Shown in pieces: positions 32,843 to 35,560 of a stretch of 35,560 nucleotides of DNA. The position numbers were made by a program, and so were the translations under genes. Source of the stretch: Caldilineaceae bacterium (lineage in GTDB: Bacteria; Chloroflexota; Anaerolineae; Caldilineales; Caldilineaceae); NCBI GenBank assembly GCA_022827195.1, contig JAJDTL010000010.1:1-35560 (forward strand), given 5' to 3'. Each line of letters begins with the position of its first letter. Position 1 is the first letter of the stretch. The notes under the pieces are model-generated. The model saw nothing but the letters and a program-made list of their open reading frames with translations, had not been told where the DNA came from and did not search any database.

Positions 32843-34257
32843 TGCGGGAGCTCCTGCGCAGCGGGCCGGGCTTGGGCGGCGTAACGTTGATGGCGCTGCT
32901 GCTGATTGCGGCGGTCTATGTGCTGTCGGTGTACCCGTTGGACTTTGGCGAGAGCCAGTGGAGCAATCCCGTCGTCTGGGTGGACAATCCCAAGGCGGTG
33001 CCGCCGGTGTGGATCAACGCGCTGCTGCAGGAGAGCCGGCCTCCGCACCATGTTTTCGAGGGCACAGAGCCGGACACGGTACATACGGCGCGCAGCGGCC
33101 CCGTCCATACGTGGCGTTTCCCCCTGACCTATGACTCGGCGCGCCCGCCGACCTTTCTGGCCGTCACCCTGGCCGATGTGAACTATGCAGAGCGGCCGCC
33201 GCTGGTGCTGATTTCGTTGAAACGGCCGGACGGGAAGCAGATCCGTGTCTTTCGCCACGCGGTGCGCGGCCCGCGCGAAGGGGAAAGCGGGCCGTTCGAG
33301 CGCTACGCCAAGACCCCGCTGCGGGTGCAGCTGAGCACGGACGAGGCGACGGTGACGGCGGTCCAGGAGTTTGCGGCCGACGAGTTCGACCTGCGGCTGG
33401 AAGGCGCGCAGATCGGCGGGCGGGTGGACCGCATCCTGTTTGGCGTTCCAAGCGGCGAGGCCGACGACAGGTTCGCGCCGCTGACCGGCGAGTATGAGAT
33501 CATCGTGCAGGCGGCTCTGCGGGCGGAGGGCGACAGCGTGGGGAAGGTGCGCTTCGTCGTCGGGGGCGCAGTGTTCGGCTGGATGGGGACCGACAGCCTG
33601 GGCAGGGACCTGGCGCGGGGGCTGATGTTCGGCCTGCCGGTCGCGCTTTTCATCGGCGTCATCGCCGCGCTGATGTCGACCGCGGTCGGCACCACGCTGG
33701 GCATCGCGAGCGGCTACCTGGGCGGACGCGCGGACATCACGATCCAGCGCATATCGGACATCGTCGCCAACGTACCGGTGCTTCCGCTGCTTATCTTCAT
33801 GCTCTTCATCATCGGCCCCAGCCTGTGGATCATCATCTTCATCCTCGTGGCATTCGGCTGGCCGGGGCTGACGATCCAGGTGCGCAGCATGGTGCTCCAC
33901 ATGCGCACCAACCAGCTGATCGAGGCGATCCAGAGCCTGGGCGCGTCGCGGCGGCGGGTGATGTTCCGCCACATTCTGCCCCAGATTATGCCGTATGTCC
34001 TGGCGCAGCTGATCTTTGCCGCGCCGTCGGCCATTCTGGCTGAGGCCGGTCTCAGTTTTCTGGGGCTGGGCGATCCCTCGATCCCGACCTGGGGTCAGAT
34101 ATTGGAGACCGGCTTTCGCACCGGCGGAATCTATGTGGGCTACTGGTGGTGGATCGTGCCGCCGGGGCTTTTCATTGTGCTGACTGCGTTGACATTCATG
34201 TTGCTGGCGTTGGGGATCGAGCCGGTGGTGAATCCGCGGTTGAGGAGGGGGCAATAG
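32842..34257 (+). CDS. Peptide-type ABC transporter permease, DppC/OppC-like, with large external insert
   Basis: 471-residue permease, about 170-190 residues longer than a usual DppC. After helix 1 (about 12-31) comes an extracytoplasmic domain of roughly 200 residues (NPKAVPPVWINALL near 50, then beta-rich sequence to about 240). The standard core begins at FGWMGTDSLGRDLARGLMFG. The EAA loop is EAIQSLGASRRRVMFRHILP, followed by AEAGLSFLGLGDPSIPTWG. The start overlaps the dppB-like stop. The external domain may dock the oversized binding protein (inference). The C-terminus is short and basic. Confidence 0.92.
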   Translation: MRELLRSGPGLGGVTLMALLLIAAVYVLSVYPLDFGESQWSNPVVWVDNPKAVPPVWINALLQESRPPHHVFEGTEPDTVHTARSGPVHTWRFPLTYDSARPPTFLAVTLADVNYAERPPLVLISLKRPDGKQIRVFRHAVRGPREGESGPFERYAKTPLRVQLSTDEATVTAVQEFAADEFDLRLEGAQIGGRVDRILFGVPSGEADDRFAPLTGEYEIIVQAALRAEGDSVGKVRFVVGGAVFGWMGTDSLGRDLARGLMFGLPVALFIGVIAALMSTAVGTTLGIASGYLGGRADITIQRISDIVANVPVLPLLIFMLFIIGPSLWIIIFILVAFGWPGLTIQVRSMVLHMRTNQLIEAIQSLGASRRRVMFRHILPQIMPYVLAQLIFAAPSAILAEAGLSFLGLGDPSIPTWGQILETGFRTGGIYVGYWWWIVPPGLFIVLTALTFMLLALGIEPVVNPRLRRGQ

Positions 34258-34261
34258 AGGT

Positions 34262-34292
34262 AGTTTTTCGTAGCCGATTTTCAGTTTTTGGT
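34262..34292 (-). repeat. Dispersed A-rich repeat, inverted copy
   Basis: On the minus strand this reads accaaaaactgaaaatcggc and then tacgaaaaact, resembling the elements at 12999-13032 and 21491-21525. It lies just after the stop codon of the dppC-like gene. Confidence 0.5.
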
Positions 34293-34358
34293 AACACCTC
34301 GCCGACACCGAACGAAGGCATCAAATGAGAGCTTCAATTTAAGAGCCCGAAATTTGGT

Positions 34359-35330
34359 ATGACAACGCTTCTCGATGTCCGCGATCTTATCTTTCACTAT
34401 GCCGACCGGGACGGGCCTGTGCGGGCGGTGGATCGCGTCTCTTTTTCGCTGGCGAGCGGCGGGTCTGCGTTGGGGCTGGTGGGGGAGTCGGGCAGCGGCA
34501 AGACTTCGCTGGCTCTCTCGATCATGCGCATGCTGCCGTCGAATGTGGCCCGTTATGAGGGCGAAATCTGGCTGGACGGCCAGGAGTTGCTCGGCATGAC
34601 GGATGAAAGTTTCCGGCGGGAGATTCGCTGGCGGAAACTGGCTTTGGTGCCGCAAGGGGCGCAGAACGGTTTCAACCCGGTGCTGCGGGTGGGGGAGCAG
34701 ATCATAGAGCCGCTGGTTGTGGACGGGCAGGCAAGCAGACAGGAGGCGCGCGCCCGTGCGCTGGAGCTGCTGGCCTATGTGGGGCTGCCCGCAGACATTT
34801 TCATGCGTTTCCCGCATGAGCTGAGCGGCGGGATGAAGCAGCGCGCGATGATTGCGGCTGCGCTGATTCAGGAGCCGCCGTTGGTGATCATGGATGAGCC
34901 CACCTCGGCGCTGGACGCGAGCGTGCAGACGCAGATCACCAATCTGCTGAAACGGTTGAAGCGGGACATGGATCTAGCGATCATCTTTATCACGCACGAC
35001 ATCGCGCTGGCGAGCGACGTGTGCGACGACCTGGCGGTGGTCTACGCCGGGCAGGTCGTTGAGATCGGCAGCGCTGAGCAGATTCTGTTGGAGCCAAGCC
35101 ATCCCTATACACAGCGGCTGTTGGGCAGCATTCCCCGGCTCCACACGGATAGGCTGCCGGAGTTCATTCCGGGTGCGCCGCCGGACCTGCGCCAGCCGCC
35201 TGCGGGTTGCCGCTTTCATCCGCGTTGCCCGCTGGCTTTCGAAGAGTGTGCGCGGGAAGAGCCTCCGGCCTTTGCGCTGGCCGAAGGTCAGCTTTCAAGA
35301 TGCTGGCTGCATGCCGAAGCGGAGCGGTAG
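34359..35330 (+). CDS. Oligopeptide/dipeptide ABC transporter ATP-binding protein, OppD/DppD-like
   Basis: 323-residue cytoplasmic ATPase. Walker A GESGSGKTS (42-50), Q-loop LALVPQGAQNGFNPVLRVGEQ, signature HELSGGMKQR (153-162), Walker B LVIMDEPTSALD (175-186) and switch His in FITHDIA are all present. The C-terminal family extension is intact (HPYTQRLLGSIPRLH) and ends in the Cys-rich tail GCRFHPRCPLAFEECA, with a last Cys in RCWLH. It is the last gene of the importer locus, 101 bases after the dppC-like gene, and should form a heterodimer with the OppF-like ATPase at 25008. It converges on the 5S rRNA gene. Confidence 0.94.
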   Translation: MTTLLDVRDLIFHYADRDGPVRAVDRVSFSLASGGSALGLVGESGSGKTSLALSIMRMLPSNVARYEGEIWLDGQELLGMTDESFRREIRWRKLALVPQGAQNGFNPVLRVGEQIIEPLVVDGQASRQEARARALELLAYVGLPADIFMRFPHELSGGMKQRAMIAAALIQEPPLVIMDEPTSALDASVQTQITNLLKRLKRDMDLAIIFITHDIALASDVCDDLAVVYAGQVVEIGSAEQILLEPSHPYTQRLLGSIPRLHTDRLPEFIPGAPPDLRQPPAGCRFHPRCPLAFEECAREEPPAFALAEGQLSRCWLHAEAER

Positions 35331-35372
35331 ATTGGGGTGTGGCGGGCGGCATTTCGGGCGGGCGCGCCGCTA

Positions 35373-35403
35373 TGAAAAGAAAAAACTCCCTGTGCGGGAG
35401 TTT
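35373..35403 (-). terminator. Intrinsic terminator after 5S rRNA
   Basis: On the minus strand an 8-bp stem (aaactccc / gggagttt, arms 35396-35403 and 35383-35390) with a 5-base loop runs straight into a T-rich tract (ttttttcttttcat). It ends the rRNA transcript about 30 bases after the 5S gene. On the plus strand only three T follow the hairpin, so it is weak for the convergent ATPase gene. Confidence 0.85.
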
Positions 35404-35433
35404 GCGGTTCCTGTCATAAAAGAAAGGGGGTAG

Positions 35434-35554
35434 GAGGTTGGCAGCGGTCTACTCTCACACGGAGTCGCCTCCGCACTACCATCGACGCTGGTGGACTTTA
35501 CTGCCGGGTTCGGGATGGGACCGGGTGTTTCCCCACCGCTCTTGCCACCAACTC
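35434..35554 (-). rRNA. rrf: 5S ribosomal RNA
   Basis: About 121 bases on the minus strand. Conserved landmarks are present: GGTCCCATCCCGAACCCGG (loop C region), GCGTCGATGGTAGTG and GTGTGAGAGTAGACC (loop E and helix IV/V). The 5' end (gagttggtgg) pairs with the 3' end (ctgccaacctc) as helix I, which fixes the limits within a base or two. Only six bases of the window remain upstream, so linkage to 23S and 16S genes, expected to the right, cannot be seen. Confidence 0.95.
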
Positions 35555-35560
35555 CGTTCC

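Noticed and set aside
32803..34308. 501-codon minus-strand frame opposite the dppC-like gene
   Set aside because: Antisense shadow rich in Arg, His and Gln; no start context or domain.

Overview
The window reads as a high-GC chromosomal segment, most likely from a Chloroflexota bacterium (Anaerolineae/Caldilineae-like). This is an inference from gene content: an FMN-riboswitch-controlled RibXY importer, many ABC importers with lipoprotein or C-terminally anchored binding proteins, a DUF4129-type membrane gene cluster, RecN, an NfeD-type protease, and many short degenerate intergenic repeats. No phage, IS element, CRISPR array or tRNA was found. One RNA gene is present: a 5S rRNA on the minus strand at the right edge, with its terminator.

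Layout, left to right. (1) 1-2611, minus: a consensus-like promoter, an FMN riboswitch, a leader with an intrinsic terminator, then ribX (permease) and ribY (binding lipoprotein). A 21-bp tandem repeat starts directly after the ribY stop. (2) 2686-6157, minus: a carbohydrate ABC importer (binding lipoprotein plus two permeases, ATPase not in the window), divergent from a 2-hydroxyacid dehydrogenase (6285-7343); both sides have TTGACA-17 bp promoters. (3) 7344-9308: a gene-poor stretch with a tandem pair of small four-helix membrane proteins and the relic of an HNH nuclease. (4) 9309-12663, plus: recN and an NfeD/ClpP-class membrane protease. (5) 13024-16481, minus: a secreted endonuclease/exonuclease/phosphatase-family nuclease, a phosphoribosyltransferase and endonuclease III. 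(6) 16482-17164: about 0.7 kb of non-coding DNA with clustered CGACAT-centred repeats. (7) 17165-22420, plus: a P-loop protein, an enolase-superfamily (muconate lactonizing-type) enzyme, a membrane protein, a shortened paralogue of it, a DUF4129-like protein and a DapA/NanA-family lyase. (8) 22463-24736, minus: a TPR lipoprotein. (9) 25008-35330, plus: a complete Opp/Dpp-type importer whose OppF-like ATPase comes first, followed by an Asp-box (sialidase-fold-like) surface protein, a very large binding protein, two permeases and the OppD-like ATPase. (10) 35434-35554, minus: 5S rRNA.

The most unusual feature is the large family-5 solute-binding protein (28846-31713). Its conserved landmarks occur in permuted order: the half that is normally C-terminal comes first and the half that is normally N-terminal comes second. 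A beta domain, an acidic stalk and a C-terminal membrane anchor follow. The Asp-box protein next to it is anchored in the same way, so the two look like a co-displayed surface capture system feeding the DppBCDF-like transporter. The FMN riboswitch is also notable: a GCAA-capped hairpin is inserted inside its otherwise canonical first conserved loop.
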